A stretch of 64,000 nt of DNA from Streptomyces sp. A3M-1-3 (GCF_024213665.1 NZ_JANAVP010000004.1:124001-188000), one strand, 5' to 3'; positions 26,227 to 36,299 are shown, counted from the first letter of the stretch. The notes: a model not told the origin generated them from the letters alone. Numbers and translations: made by a program.

Positions 26227-26258
26227 CATGCCCCCCACCGATCCCGGTGGGGGGCATG
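26227..26258 (-). terminator. Terminator of the TIGR03960 gene
   Basis: Perfect 14-bp stem (CATGCCCCCCACCG at 26227-26240, complement at 26245-26258) with a 4-nt loop, followed on the minus strand by TTTATT. It is 24 nt after the radical-SAM stop and separates it from the vapBC module. Confidence 0.88.
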
Positions 26259-26281
26259 CTCGTGGAGGGCTCAGGCGACGG

Positions 26282-28207
26282 TCACTTCACGACTGTCAGC
26301 GGCAGCAGTTTCTTGCCCGTCGGACCGATTTGAATATCCAGGTCGAGCTGAGGGCAGACGCCGCAGTCGAAGCACGGGGTCCAGCGGCAGTCCTCGACCT
26401 CGGTCTCGTCGAGTGAGTCCTGCCAGTCCTCCCAGAGCCAGTCCTTGTCGAGACCGGAGTCCAGGTGGTCCCAGGGCAGGACCTCCTCGTACGTACGCTC
26501 ACGCGTCGTGTACCAGGCCACGTCCACGCCGAACTCGGGCAGCGTCTTGTCGGCGGCCTCCATCCAGCGGTCGTACGAGAAATGCTCACGCCAGCCGTCG
26601 AAGCGGCCGCCCGACTCGTAGACGGCGCGGATGACCGAGCCGATGCGGCGGTCACCGCGCGAGAGCAGGCCCTCGACGATGCCCGGCTTGCCGTCGTGGT
26701 AGCGGAAGCCGATGGAGCGGCCGTACTTCTTGTCGCCGCGGATCTTGTCGCGGAGCTTCTCCAGGCGGGCGTCCGTCTCCTCGGCGGAGAGCTGCGGGGC
26801 CCACTGGAACGGGGTGTGCGGCTTGGGCACGAAGCCGCCGATCGACACCGTGCAGCGGATGTCGTTCTGGCCGGAGACCTTGCGGCCCTCGGCGATGACC
26901 TTGACCGCCATGTCGCCGATCTGGAGCACGTCCTCGTCGGTCTCGGTCGGCAGGCCGCACATGAAGTACAGCTTCACCTGGCGCCAGCCGTTGCCGTACG
27001 CGGTGGAGACCGTTCGGATCAGGTCCTCCTCCGAGACCATCTTGTTGATGACCTTGCGCATGCGCTCGGAGCCGCCCTCGGGGGCGAAGGTGAGACCGGA
27101 GCGACGGCCGTTCCTCGTCAGCTCGTTCGCCAGGTCGACGTTGAACGCGTCCACGCGGGTGGAGGGCAGCGAGAGGCCGATCTTGTCTTCCTCGTACCGG
27201 TCCGCGAGGCCCTTGGCGATGTCGCCGATCTCGCTGTGGTCCGCGGAGGACAGCGAGAGCAGGCCGACCTCCTCGAAGCCGGTCGCCTTCAGACCTCGGT
27301 CGACCATGTCGCCGATGCCGGTGATGCTTCGCTCCCGTACGGGGCGCGTGATCATGCCGGCCTGGCAGAAACGGCAGCCGCGGGTGCAGCCGCGGAAGAT
27401 CTCGACGGACATCCGCTCATGGACGGTCTCCGCGAGCGGGACCAGCGGCTGCTTCGGGTAGGGCCACTCATCGAGGTCCATGACGGTGTGCTTGGACACG
27501 CGCCACGGCACGCCGGACCTGTTCGGTACGACACGGGCGATGCGGCCGTCCGGCAGGTACTCGACGTCGTAGAAGCGCGGGACGTAGACACTGCCGGTCT
27601 TCGCGAGGCGGAAGAGGACCTCGTCACGTCCGCCCGGACGGCCCTCGGCCTTCCAGGTGCGGATGATCTCGGTCATGTCGAGGACGGCCTGCTCGCCGTC
27701 GCCGATGACCGCGCAGTCGATGAAGTCCGCGATCGGCTCGGGGTTGAAGGCGGCATGGCCGCCCGCGAGCACGATCGGGTCGTCGATCGTCCGGTCCTTG
27801 GAGTCCAGCGGAATGCCCGCCAGGTCCAGGGCCGTGAGCATGTTGGTGTAGCCGAGCTCGGTGGAGAAGGAGAGCCCGAAGACGTCGAAAGCCTTCACCG
27901 GGCGGTGCGAGTCGACAGTGAACTGCGGGACCTGGTGTGTGCGCATCAGCTCCTCGAGGTCCGGCCACACGCTGTACGTGCGCTCGGCGAGGACACCCTC
28001 GCGCTCGTTGAGCACCTCGTAGAGGATCATGACGCCCTGGTTGGGCAGCCCGACCTCGTACGCGTCCGGGTACATGAGTGCCCAGCGGACGTCGCAGCTC
28101 TCCCACGGCTTGACGGTGGAATTCAGCTCACCGCCGACGTACTGAATGGGCTTCTGCACGTGCGGGAGCAGAGCTTCGAGCTGTGGGAAGACCGTCTCGG
28201 CAGACAT
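26282..28207 (-). CDS. TIGR03960 family B12-binding radical SAM protein (641 aa)
   Basis: [4Fe-4S]/S-adenosylmethionine radical enzyme of unknown substrate. The N-terminal part resembles a B12-binding domain (ALMYPDAYEVGLPNQGVMIL). The radical-SAM cluster motif is CTRGCRFCQAGMITRP (three cysteines in CxxxCxxC), followed by LSSADHSEIGDIA and FAPEGGSERMRKVINK. A cysteine-rich C-terminus (CRWTPCFDCGVCPQLDLDIQ) may hold a second cluster. Length fits the family. Confidence 0.93.
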   Translation of the reverse strand: MSAETVFPQLEALLPHVQKPIQYVGGELNSTVKPWESCDVRWALMYPDAYEVGLPNQGVMILYEVLNEREGVLAERTYSVWPDLEELMRTHQVPQFTVDSHRPVKAFDVFGLSFSTELGYTNMLTALDLAGIPLDSKDRTIDDPIVLAGGHAAFNPEPIADFIDCAVIGDGEQAVLDMTEIIRTWKAEGRPGGRDEVLFRLAKTGSVYVPRFYDVEYLPDGRIARVVPNRSGVPWRVSKHTVMDLDEWPYPKQPLVPLAETVHERMSVEIFRGCTRGCRFCQAGMITRPVRERSITGIGDMVDRGLKATGFEEVGLLSLSSADHSEIGDIAKGLADRYEEDKIGLSLPSTRVDAFNVDLANELTRNGRRSGLTFAPEGGSERMRKVINKMVSEEDLIRTVSTAYGNGWRQVKLYFMCGLPTETDEDVLQIGDMAVKVIAEGRKVSGQNDIRCTVSIGGFVPKPHTPFQWAPQLSAEETDARLEKLRDKIRGDKKYGRSIGFRYHDGKPGIVEGLLSRGDRRIGSVIRAVYESGGRFDGWREHFSYDRWMEAADKTLPEFGVDVAWYTTRERTYEEVLPWDHLDSGLDKDWLWEDWQDSLDETEVEDCRWTPCFDCGVCPQLDLDIQIGPTGKKLLPLTVVK

Positions 28208-28365
28208 CTCGCGAACCTTCGTGAGCTGGCAGGGGGCGACTCACAAGCGTAACCCGATTGAGAGCCGCCCCCGGCACGGTGATCGACGGTCGCCTTGAGG
28301 CCCGGTACACCCCCGAATGGGCGGGGAAGCCCGTGCATGGATAAAACGACCGCCACCCCGAGCGG

Positions 28366-29919
28366 TTACGCCGTGAGCCCGTCGCGCAGCGCCGGCCGGG
28401 ATGCCTTTGCCCACACCTCCGGCAGCTCCCGCTCGCGCTCCACCGCCTGTGCCTCCTCGTGTCCGTACAGCAGGCCCCAGGTGAAGGCGCTCTCGCCCGC
28501 CGCCTGCGCCTCGATGGCGAGGGTCCGCAGGGACTCGCGGGCCACCACGCTGTCCTGGTGGTCGCCGAGCAGGGTCTGTACGGACTTCATCCGCTTGGCG
28601 AACCGCCTCGCGGGCTTGCCCAGCGCCGGGTCCGCCAGTTCGGCGGCGTAGCGGGCGCGCTTGGCCGCCTTGCGGGCCTCGTGCATCGCCACGTCGCGCT
28701 CCTCGCCCGGGTCGAGGGCGAGCGCGTGCTCGACCCGGCCGGCCAGCCGGTCGTAGTCCCCCAGCACCGCCTTCGGGAGCAGCTTGTGCGGGGACCGGGA
28801 GGCGGCGGAGCGCAGCGGCGGGTCGGCGAGCAGGACGTCCAGCGACTCCAGCAGCGCGAGGTACCGCTTGCTGTCCAGTACATCGAGGGTCTTGCGGCGG
28901 GAGCCGGAGCGGCGGGACACGGTCCAGATCCGCAGCCGGGCGGCGACGGGGCCGAGCAGAAGCGTTCCGGGCACCTCGGCGATCCGGGACTCCAGCCGCT
29001 CGGTGAGTACCTCCAGGTCCCGGTCGACGCCCAGCTCCGCGCCGAGCCACTTGAGTTCGTCGCCGAGGGGGTCGGTGACGGTCCGGTCGAGGACCTTGCG
29101 GTACGTCTTGAAGGCGCTGCGCAGCCGGCGGGTGGCGACCCGCATCTGGTGTACGGAGTCGGGCAGGTCCCGCCGGACGGCGGGGTCGTGCGCGACGATC
29201 GACGCGACCTGCTCCCGGAGGTAGCCGAGGACGTGGCTCGCGGACGTGTTCTGGCCGGCTCCGCCGGTCGGCTTCGCGGGGGCCGCCTTGCCGCGCGGCT
29301 CGGTCTCGGCGAGGGCGCGGGCCAGCTTGGACGGGGCGTCCGAGACCCGCGCGCCCGCCTTGCGGAGCTTCTTCTCCACCGCGTCGAGGAACGCGGGGTC
29401 GCCGCCGTCCGCGAGTTCGACCTCGATCTCGGTCCATTCGGCCGTGCCACCGCCGGGTACGAGGCGTTCCGCGCGGACCGTGTCGGTGCTCAGTTCGGCG
29501 AGCAGCGTGCCGTCCCCGTCGACCAGGTGGAGGACGTCGCGGGAGGACAGCAGGCGTACGAGCGGGACGAGTTCGGTGTCACGGACCCGGGAGCGTACGA
29601 GGCCGAGGAGGTCGCGCGGCACCGCCTCCCCCGCGGTCCCGGCGGTGAGCGGGGCGCGGATCTCGTCGCGTACGCCCGGCGCCACCGGCAGCTTGAGGTG
29701 CCAGCCCTCGTCGGATCCGCCGGTTCTGCGGCGCAGCGTGATGGAGTCGGCGGCGAGCCGCCGGCCCGGGGTGTCGTAGTAGGTGGCGTCGAGCTCCATG
29801 ACGCCCTGGTCGACTACGGCCGCCACCCCGGCCACCCGGGTCAGGTCGGGCAGCCGGGTCCGGCCGTCGGCCGCTGTGAACTCGAATTTCCGCTCGATCT
29901 CGCGCTTCGTGTCCGCCAT
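28366..29919 (-). CDS. CYTH and CHAD domain protein (517 aa)
   Basis: The N-terminal CYTH (triphosphate tunnel metalloenzyme) domain is marked by EIERKFEF (ExExK) and covers about 1-200. The C-terminal CHAD domain, a polyphosphate-binding helical bundle, begins around VHQMRVATRRLRSAFKTYRK and includes VAMHEARKAAKRARYAAEL with conserved histidines and basic residues. Such fusions are associated with polyphosphate granules or triphosphate hydrolysis; the exact substrate is unknown. It is 38 nt beyond the rodA stop on the same strand and may be transcribed independently. Confidence 0.9.
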   Translation of the reverse strand: MADTKREIERKFEFTAADGRTRLPDLTRVAGVAAVVDQGVMELDATYYDTPGRRLAADSITLRRRTGGSDEGWHLKLPVAPGVRDEIRAPLTAGTAGEAVPRDLLGLVRSRVRDTELVPLVRLLSSRDVLHLVDGDGTLLAELSTDTVRAERLVPGGGTAEWTEIEVELADGGDPAFLDAVEKKLRKAGARVSDAPSKLARALAETEPRGKAAPAKPTGGAGQNTSASHVLGYLREQVASIVAHDPAVRRDLPDSVHQMRVATRRLRSAFKTYRKVLDRTVTDPLGDELKWLGAELGVDRDLEVLTERLESRIAEVPGTLLLGPVAARLRIWTVSRRSGSRRKTLDVLDSKRYLALLESLDVLLADPPLRSAASRSPHKLLPKAVLGDYDRLAGRVEHALALDPGEERDVAMHEARKAAKRARYAAELADPALGKPARRFAKRMKSVQTLLGDHQDSVVARESLRTLAIEAQAAGESAFTWGLLYGHEEAQAVERERELPEVWAKASRPALRDGLTA

Positions 29920-29957
29920 AGACCGAATTTAGTCGCGAATGACTTCCCTTTGCAGGT

Positions 29958-31157
29958 CTACGCCGACATCGGACGTTGTACGCGGATGGACTGCAGCAGT
30001 CCGATCGCCACCCAGACCGCGAACATCGAGGATCCGCCGTACGAGACGAACGGCAGCGGAAGGCCCGCCACCGGCATGATGCCGAGCGTCATGCCGATGT
30101 TCTCGAAGGACTGGAAGGCGAACCAGGCGATGATCCCGGCGGCGACGACCGTGCCGTACAGCTCGGTCGTCTCGCGGGCGATCCGGCAGGCGCGCCACAG
30201 CACCACGCCCAGCAGCAGCAGGATCAGTCCCGCGCCCAGGAAGCCGAGCTCCTCCCCCGCGACGGTGAAGACGAAGTCGGTCTGCTGCTCGGGGACGAAC
30301 TGGCCGGTGGTCTGCGAGCCCTTGAACAGGCCCGTGCCGGTGAGGCCGCCGGAGCCGATCGCGATCCGCGCCTGGTTGGTGTTGTAACCGACGCCGGCCG
30401 GGTCGAGCTCCGGGTTGGCGAAGGCGGCGAAGCGGTTGATCTGGTACTCGTCGAGCACGCCGAGCTGCCAGACCAGGACGGCGCCGATCGCACCCGTGCC
30501 GAGCAGGCCGAAGACCCAGCGGTTGGAGGCGCCCGAGGCGAGCAGGACACCGAGGACGATCACCGCCATCACCATGACCGAGCCGAGGTCCGGCATCAGC
30601 ATGACGATCGCCATGGGCAGGACCGCGAGGGCGAGGGCCTTGACGACGGTGCGGTGGTCGGGATGGAGCTGGTCGCCGGCGTCGACCCGGGACGCCAGGA
30701 GCATCGCCATGCCCAGGATGATCGTGATCTTGACGAATTCGGACGGCTGGAGCGAGAAGCCGCCGCCGATCACGATCCACGCGTGCGCGCCGTTGATCGT
30801 CGCGCCGAGCGGGGTGAGGACCAGCAGCACGAGTACGACCGAGAGCCCGTACAGGACCGGGACCGCTCCCCGCAGGGTGCGGTGCCCGAGCCAGATCGTG
30901 CCGATCATCAGCGCCAGGCCGATGCCGGTGTTCAGGGCGTGCCGGAAGAAGAAGTAGTACGGGTCGCCCTGGTTGAGCTGGGTCCGGTTGCGGGTCGCGG
31001 ACCACACCAGCAGCGAGCCGACGGCGGACAGTGCCAGCGACGAGAAGAGCAGCGGCCAGTCGAGCCTGCGCATCACCGAGTCACGGGCGGTGAGCTTGGA
31101 CCAGACGCCGCGGTCGGGGGTGTACCGCGAGACGGAGAAGCCGTGGGTGCCGGCCAT
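29958..31157 (-). CDS. rodA: RodA/FtsW/SpoVE family glycan polymerase (399 aa)
   Basis: Integral membrane SEDS peptidoglycan glycosyltransferase that works with the class B PBP encoded just upstream. About ten hydrophobic segments are visible. Family signatures include QPSEFVKITIILGMAMLLAS and the C-terminal MPVAGLPLPFVSYGGSSMFA. Its start codon shares one base with the pbp2 stop (TGATG), so the two are translationally coupled. In streptomycetes this mre-linked pair serves spore-wall synthesis. Confidence 0.95.
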   Translation of the reverse strand: MAGTHGFSVSRYTPDRGVWSKLTARDSVMRRLDWPLLFSSLALSAVGSLLVWSATRNRTQLNQGDPYYFFFRHALNTGIGLALMIGTIWLGHRTLRGAVPVLYGLSVVLVLLVLTPLGATINGAHAWIVIGGGFSLQPSEFVKITIILGMAMLLASRVDAGDQLHPDHRTVVKALALAVLPMAIVMLMPDLGSVMVMAVIVLGVLLASGASNRWVFGLLGTGAIGAVLVWQLGVLDEYQINRFAAFANPELDPAGVGYNTNQARIAIGSGGLTGTGLFKGSQTTGQFVPEQQTDFVFTVAGEELGFLGAGLILLLLGVVLWRACRIARETTELYGTVVAAGIIAWFAFQSFENIGMTLGIMPVAGLPLPFVSYGGSSMFAVWVAIGLLQSIRVQRPMSA

Positions 31158-33316
31158 CAGTCCCTCCTCCCGACCGCGATCTGCTGCTTGTTCTCGTCCT
31201 CGGGCTTCGCCGGCACGTACGGCCTGATCTGCGGCGCGTAGATCGAACCGTCCTTCTCGATCTTCGGCAGGGCCTGCTGGGGCTGGGGCAGCAGCGCCTT
31301 CTTGAGGTCCTGCTTGCCTTCCTTGTCCAGGCCGTACAGCTCGTCGTAGATGTTGCGCACGAACGGACCGGAGGCCCCGGAACCCGTACCACCCTGGGAG
31401 ATCGTCATCACGATCGTGTAGTCGTCGGTGTAGGTGGCGAACCAGGATGTCGTCTGCTTGCCGTAGACCTCGGCCGTACCGGTCTTGGCGTGCATCGGGA
31501 TCTTGTCCTGCGGCCAGCCGCCGAATCGCCAGGCGGCGGTACCGCGGGTCGCGACTCCCGCGAGGGCATCGTCTATCAGCTTGCGCGTCTTGGCGTCCAT
31601 CGGCAGCTTGCCGTGCGACTTGGGCTTGATCTCCTGGACCGTCTTGCCGTCCGGGCTGATGATCGCCTTGCCGACGCTCGGGTTGTACATCGTGCCGCCG
31701 TTGGAGATGGCGGCGTAGATGGTGGCCATCTGGATCGGGGTGACCAGCGTGTCGCCCTGGCCGATCGAGTAGTTGACGGAGTCACCGGCGCGCATCTTCA
31801 TGCCTTCGAGGCAGTTCTCGTAGGCGAGCAGTTCGACGTAGGTGCCGCCCCTCTTGCCCTGCTTGCACCAGCTGTCCTTGTTGGCCGCCCAGAAGTCCTT
31901 CTTCCACTGGCGGTCGGGGACGCGGCCGGTGACCTCGTTGGGGAGGTCGATGCCGGTCTCCGCGCCGAGGCCGAACTGGTGGGCGGTCTTGTAGAACCAG
32001 TCCGCCGGGTTCTTCTTGGGCTTGTTGCCGCCGTCCTTCTGCCACTGCTGGTGGGCGAGGCCGTAGTAGACGGTGTCGCAGGAGACTTCGAGGGCCTTGC
32101 CGAGGCTGATGCTGCCGTGCCCCTGGGACTCGAAGTTCTTGAAGACCTGGCCGCCGACGGAGTACGAGCTGGGGCACGGGTAGCGGCCGTTGAAGTCGTA
32201 GCCCGCGTTGACCGCGGCGGTGGTGGGGACGACCTTGAAGATCGAGCCGGGGGCCGCCTGCCCCTGGATGGCACGGTTCAGCAGCGGGTAGTTGGATGCC
32301 TTGCTGGTGAGCCTGGCGTAGTCCTTGCCGGAGATCCCGCCGACCCAGGCGTTCGGGTCGTACGTCGGGTTGGAGGCCATCGCCACCACGCGGCCGGTCT
32401 TCGACTCCAGGACGACGACGGCGCCCGCGTCGGCCTTGTAGTTCGTGTTGGTGTTGCGGTCGTGCTGCTTGCGGGCTTCCTTCATGGCGGCGTCGAGCTG
32501 GTACTCGGCGACCGCCTGCACCCGCGCGTCGATGCTGGTGACGACGTGGGCACCGGGCTCGGCCGCGTCGTTGTTGGCCTCGCCAATGACCCGGCCCAGG
32601 TTGTCCACCTCGTACCGGGTGACGCCTGCCTTGCCGCGCAGCTCGCTGTCGTACGTCCGCTCCAGGCCGGAGCGGCCGATCTGGTCCGAGCGCAGCAGCG
32701 GCGAGCGGGTGTGCTCGGCCTTCTTGATCTCTTCGTCGGTGACCGGGGAAAGGTAGCCGAGGACCTGGGCGGTGTTGGACTTGCCGGGCGCGGGGTAGCG
32801 GCGCACGGCGGTGGGCTCCGCGGTGATGCCGGGGAAGTCCTCGGCGCGCTCGCGGATCTGCAGCGCCTGCTGCGTGGTGGCCTCGTCGGTGACCGGGATC
32901 GGCTGGTACGGCGAGCCGTTCCAGCAGGGCTGCGGGGTCTTGGAGTCGCACAGCCGGACCTTGTCCGCGACGTCCTTGGGCTTCATGTCCAGGACTTCGG
33001 CGAGGCGGCCGAGCACGGCCTTCCCGTCGTCCTTCATCTTCATCAGCTCGGTGCGGCTGGCGGAGACGACGAGGCGGGTCTCGTTGTCGGCGAGCGGGAC
33101 GCCGCGGGCATCGAGGATCGAGCCGCGTACGGCGGGCTGGACGACCTGCTGGACATGGTTGTTCTTGGCCTCGTCGGTGTACTCCTCGCCGTTGCGGATC
33201 TGGAGGTACCAGAGGCGCCCGCCGAGGGTGAGGAGGAGGGAGTAGACGAGGACCTGGATGGCGACGAGCCGGATCTGGACCCGTGTGGTGCGACCCGTCT
33301 CGGGAATGTTGCTCAC
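31157..33316 (-). CDS. mrdA: Penicillin-binding protein 2, class B transpeptidase (719 aa)
   Basis: Peptidoglycan DD-transpeptidase with one N-terminal membrane anchor (QIRLVAIQVLVYSLLLTLGG). The dimerisation domain carries VRGSILDARGVPLADN. The catalytic domain has the active-site serine in APGSIFKVVP (SxxK), then SVN in GDSVNYSIGQGDTLVTP and KTG in MHAKTGTAEVYG. It overlaps mreD by ATGA and rodA by one base, forming the mreD-pbp2-rodA block. Confidence 0.96.
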   Translation of the reverse strand: MSNIPETGRTTRVQIRLVAIQVLVYSLLLTLGGRLWYLQIRNGEEYTDEAKNNHVQQVVQPAVRGSILDARGVPLADNETRLVVSASRTELMKMKDDGKAVLGRLAEVLDMKPKDVADKVRLCDSKTPQPCWNGSPYQPIPVTDEATTQQALQIRERAEDFPGITAEPTAVRRYPAPGKSNTAQVLGYLSPVTDEEIKKAEHTRSPLLRSDQIGRSGLERTYDSELRGKAGVTRYEVDNLGRVIGEANNDAAEPGAHVVTSIDARVQAVAEYQLDAAMKEARKQHDRNTNTNYKADAGAVVVLESKTGRVVAMASNPTYDPNAWVGGISGKDYARLTSKASNYPLLNRAIQGQAAPGSIFKVVPTTAAVNAGYDFNGRYPCPSSYSVGGQVFKNFESQGHGSISLGKALEVSCDTVYYGLAHQQWQKDGGNKPKKNPADWFYKTAHQFGLGAETGIDLPNEVTGRVPDRQWKKDFWAANKDSWCKQGKRGGTYVELLAYENCLEGMKMRAGDSVNYSIGQGDTLVTPIQMATIYAAISNGGTMYNPSVGKAIISPDGKTVQEIKPKSHGKLPMDAKTRKLIDDALAGVATRGTAAWRFGGWPQDKIPMHAKTGTAEVYGKQTTSWFATYTDDYTIVMTISQGGTGSGASGPFVRNIYDELYGLDKEGKQDLKKALLPQPQQALPKIEKDGSIYAPQIRPYVPAKPEDENKQQIAVGRRD

Positions 33317-33987
33317 AGCCTCTTGACCCCCTTGATACGTCCTGCCCTGGCCGCCCTGCTCTTCGCCGCCCTGATCCGCAGGCCGCCGCGCTGGTTGCCG
33401 ATACGCAGCCCGGTGCCCGAGGAGAGCCAGCCGGACGCGACATCGGTGCCGGCGCCGCCGCCCTTCTGGGTCTCGGCGAGCGGATCGTTCTCGGCGCGTC
33501 TCGCCAGGGCAATGATCAGCGGCACGGTGAAGGGGGCGAGCACCAGGTCGTACACGACCGCGGTGAACAGCAGCCCGGTGAGGCCGACATGACGGGCGGC
33601 GGTGTCACCGACCAAGGCGCCCACTCCCGCGTACAGCAGCGTCGAGCCGATCGCCGCGGCGACCACCACGGCCATCGGCCCGGTGGCGGAGCGCAGCCGC
33701 CCGGTCTCCGGCTTGGCGAGGCCCGCCAGATAGCCGGTCACGCAGAGGACGAGCGCGTAGCGGCCCGCGGCGTGGTCGGCCGGCGGAGCGAGGTCGGAGA
33801 GCAGTCCCGCGCCGAAGCCGATGAGGGCGCCGCTGACGTGTCCGTACACGAGCGCGAGGCCCAGGACGGTGAGAAGCACCAGGTCGGGGACGGCGCCGGG
33901 GAGTTGGAGCCGGGCCAGCACGGTCACCTGGACGACCAGAGCGACGACCAGCAGGGTGGTCGAGAGCAGGATCCGGTTGAAGCGCAT
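33313..33987 (-). CDS. mreD: Rod shape-determining protein MreD (224 aa)
   Basis: Multi-pass membrane scaffold of the elongation and spore-wall synthesis complex. It begins MRFNRILLSTTLLVVALVVQ and has five or six hydrophobic segments, with LIGFGAGLLSDLAPP as the conserved family stretch. A hydrophilic basic tail of about 50 residues (SRAARAGRIKGVKRL at the end) is longer than in E. coli MreD, as in other streptomycetes. It follows mreC by 12 nt. Confidence 0.93.
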   Translation of the reverse strand: MRFNRILLSTTLLVVALVVQVTVLARLQLPGAVPDLVLLTVLGLALVYGHVSGALIGFGAGLLSDLAPPADHAAGRYALVLCVTGYLAGLAKPETGRLRSATGPMAVVVAAAIGSTLLYAGVGALVGDTAARHVGLTGLLFTAVVYDLVLAPFTVPLIIALARRAENDPLAETQKGGGAGTDVASGWLSSGTGLRIGNQRGGLRIRAAKSRAARAGRIKGVKRL

Positions 33988-33999
33988 GAGGTTCAGCTC

Positions 34000-34941
34000 C
34001 TACTGCTCGGTGCCGTCGGCCGGGGCGTTCGCCGAGGGGGTGACCGTGACAGTGACCGTGGGCGTGGGCTTCGGCGGGGCAGGCTTGGGCGGCAGGACCA
34101 TGTCGCGAGGGTCCTCGCGCGGCGGCTGGACGACGATGCCGACGACGTCGAGCCGGCTGAAGCCGACGTACGGGCGGACCATGACGGTCCGGGTCAGGTC
34201 GCCGCCGGCCGGGTCGACGCGGATGATCTCGCCGATCGGGACGCCCGGCACGAACGGCCTTGCGCCGCGTGAGCCGAAGGTCACCAGGCGGTCGCCCTTC
34301 TTGACCTTGGCCTTGCCGTTGAGCAGCTGGACCCGCAGCGCGCGGTCGCCCTGGCCGGTGGCGAAGCCGAGTTCGCCGGTGTTCTCCAGGCGGGTGCCGA
34401 CGGTGAAGTCGGGGTCGTTGGCGAGGAGGACGGTGGCGGTGTTCGGGCCGACGGTGGTGACGCGGCCGACGAGCCCGTCGCCGTTGAGGACGGTCATGTC
34501 GCGTCTGATGCCGTCGTTGCTGCCGGCGTCGATGGTGACGGTCCAGGAGAAGCCCTGGGCCGCTCCTATCGCGATGACCTCGGCGCCCTTGATTCCGTAC
34601 TGCCCGGCGCCGGCCTTCTTGAGCATGTTGTCGAGCTCGCGGACGCGGCTGCGGTTGCGGTCGTCGCTGCCGAGCCTGGCCTTCAGCGCGGCGTTCTCCC
34701 GCTCCAGCTCGGTGATCCGGTTGTGGCGCTCACCGGAGTCGCGTACCGCCCCTATGGCGTTGCCGACCGGGTCGACCGCGGAGGCGACCCCGTTCTCGAC
34801 CGGGCCGAACACCGTGGCGGCGGCCTGCCGGGCACCGTCGACCGGTGACTCCTCTCCGCCGCGGATGTCCACCGTGATCAGTGCGAACGCGATGGCGATC
34901 AGCAGCACCAGGAGCAGCCGGCTCTCTCGTGTGTCCCTCAC
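34000..34941 (-). CDS. mreC: Rod shape-determining protein MreC (313 aa)
   Basis: Bitopic protein linking MreB to extracellular wall enzymes. The N-terminal helix is LLLVLLIAIAFALITVD. A coiled coil covers about residues 70-110 (RITELERENAALKARLG). Beta-barrel domains follow (VIAIGAAQGFSWTVTIDAGS, GRVTTVGPNTATVLLANDPD). A Pro/Thr/Val-rich tail (PPKPAPPKPTPTVTVTVTP) closes the protein. The GTG start at 34941 is preceded by GAGG. A hairpin separates it from mreB. Confidence 0.94.
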   Translation of the reverse strand: MRDTRESRLLLVLLIAIAFALITVDIRGGEESPVDGARQAAATVFGPVENGVASAVDPVGNAIGAVRDSGERHNRITELERENAALKARLGSDDRNRSRVRELDNMLKKAGAGQYGIKGAEVIAIGAAQGFSWTVTIDAGSNDGIRRDMTVLNGDGLVGRVTTVGPNTATVLLANDPDFTVGTRLENTGELGFATGQGDRALRVQLLNGKAKVKKGDRLVTFGSRGARPFVPGVPIGEIIRVDPAGGDLTRTVMVRPYVGFSRLDVVGIVVQPPREDPRDMVLPPKPAPPKPTPTVTVTVTPSANAPADGTEQ

Positions 34942-34992
34942 GTGCGGCGGCCGTGCCTTCCTCGTCGAAATTACTGTGCGTGTATATCAACG

Positions 34993-35029
34993 ATCCGCCG
35001 TACGGGAAGTCAGGCCCCGTACGGCGGAT
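34993..35029 (-). terminator. Hairpin between mreB and mreC
   Basis: Perfect 14-bp inverted repeat (ATCCGCCGTACGGG at 34993-35006, complement at 35016-35029) with a 9-nt loop, 35 nt after the mreB stop and 51 nt before the mreC start. On the minus strand it is followed by GTTGATATACA. It should reduce read-through from mreB into mreCD. Confidence 0.7.
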
Positions 35030-35064
35030 TCAGGGTGAATCGTCACGTGAACCGTCGCTGCGGG

Positions 35065-36096
35065 TCACCTACGGGGCTGAGCGTCCAGCACCTGCTGGAG
35101 CGCCTCGAACTCCTCCACGCACTTGCCGGACCCGAGTGCCACCGAGTCCAGCGGATCCTCCGCGATGTGGATCGGCATACCCGTCTCGCGGCGCAGCCGC
35201 TCGTCCAGGCCGCGCAGCAGTGCGCCGCCGCCGGTGAGGACGATGCCGCGGTCCATGACGTCGCCGGAGAGCTCGGGTGGGCACTTGTCGAGCGTGGTCT
35301 TGACCGCGTCGACGATCGCGTTGACCGGCTCCTCGATGGCCTTGCGGACCTCGGCGGCTGAGATGACCACGGTCTTGGGCAGACCGGAGACCAGGTCACG
35401 GCCGCGGATCTCGGTGTGCTCGTCCTTGTCCAGGTCGAACGCCGAGCCGATGGTGATCTTGATCTGTTCGGCCGTGCGCTCACCGAGAAGGAGGGAGTAC
35501 TCCTTCTTGATGTGCTGGATGATCGCGTTGTCCAGCTCGTCGCCGGCCACCCTGATCGACTGAGCGGTAACGATTCCGCCGAGCGAGATGACGGCCACCT
35601 CGGTGGTCCCGCCGCCGATGTCCACCACCATGTTGCCGGTTGCCTCGTGGACCGGCAGGCCCGCGCCGATCGCCGCGGCCATCGGCTCCTCGATGATGTG
35701 CACCTGGCGGGCGCCGGCCTGGGTGGATGCCTCGATGACGGCGCGGCGCTCGACCCCGGTGATACCGGAGGGGACGCAGACGACGACACGCGGGCGCGCC
35801 AGATAGCGACGCTTGTGGATCTTCAGGATGAAGTAGCGGAGCATACGCTCGGTGATCTCGAAGTCGGCGATGACGCCGTCCTTGAGCGGCCGGACCGCGA
35901 CGATGTTGCCGGGCGTGCGGCCGATCATCTTCTTCGCCTCGGAGCCGACCGCGAGGATTCCGCCGGTGTTCGTGTTGATGGCGACGACGGACGGCTCGTT
36001 GAGGACGATTCCCCGGCCCCTGACGTACACCAGCGTATTGGCGGTCCCGAGGTCGATCGCCATGTCACGGCCGATGAACGACATGTTGTTCCCCAT
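35065..36096 (-). CDS. mreB: Rod shape-determining protein MreB (343 aa)
   Basis: Actin-like ATPase that forms membrane-associated filaments; in Streptomyces it acts mainly in sporulation septa and the spore wall. Nucleotide-binding motifs: [15 protein letters not shown] (phosphate 1), [19 protein letters not shown] (phosphate 2), [18 protein letters not shown] (adenosine). The ATG at 36096 gives [12 protein letters not shown]; an internal ATG four codons on is an alternative. Length is normal. Confidence 0.97.
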   Translation of the reverse strand: MGNNMSFIGRDMAIDLGTANTLVYVRGRGIVLNEPSVVAINTNTGGILAVGSEAKKMIGRTPGNIVAVRPLKDGVIADFEITERMLRYFILKIHKRRYLARPRVVVCVPSGITGVERRAVIEASTQAGARQVHIIEEPMAAAIGAGLPVHEATGNMVVDIGGGTTEVAVISLGGIVTAQSIRVAGDELDNAIIQHIKKEYSLLLGERTAEQIKITIGSAFDLDKDEHTEIRGRDLVSGLPKTVVISAAEVRKAIEEPVNAIVDAVKTTLDKCPPELSGDVMDRGIVLTGGGALLRGLDERLRRETGMPIHIAEDPLDSVALGSGKCVEEFEALQQVLDAQPRR

Positions 36097-36299
36097 GGAG
36101 ATACGTCTGGCCTTCCCAGGTGGAGCTGCGGGCTTGTAGGTCGGCGAGGTGGGTGTGTGGGTGAAGGACCATCGTAGTGCCGCAGGTGCGACACCGCGCG
36201 AGGGGACTCCGTCAAAGTCTGCGGAACACGTACCCGCCCCAGTAATGGTGACGTTGCGTCGGGTCGATGCGTTCCCGGGATCGCCGTACGTATACCGAA

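Noticed and set aside
22403..26416. 1337-codon plus-strand open frame over rne, TIGR03936 and vapBC
   Set aside because: It crosses several minus-strand genes with clear families; composition is serine/arginine-rich as expected of a shadow.
28328..28366. Weak 5-bp hairpin after the CYTH-CHAD gene followed by TTTTAT on the minus strand
   Set aside because: The stem is too short to call a terminator with confidence.
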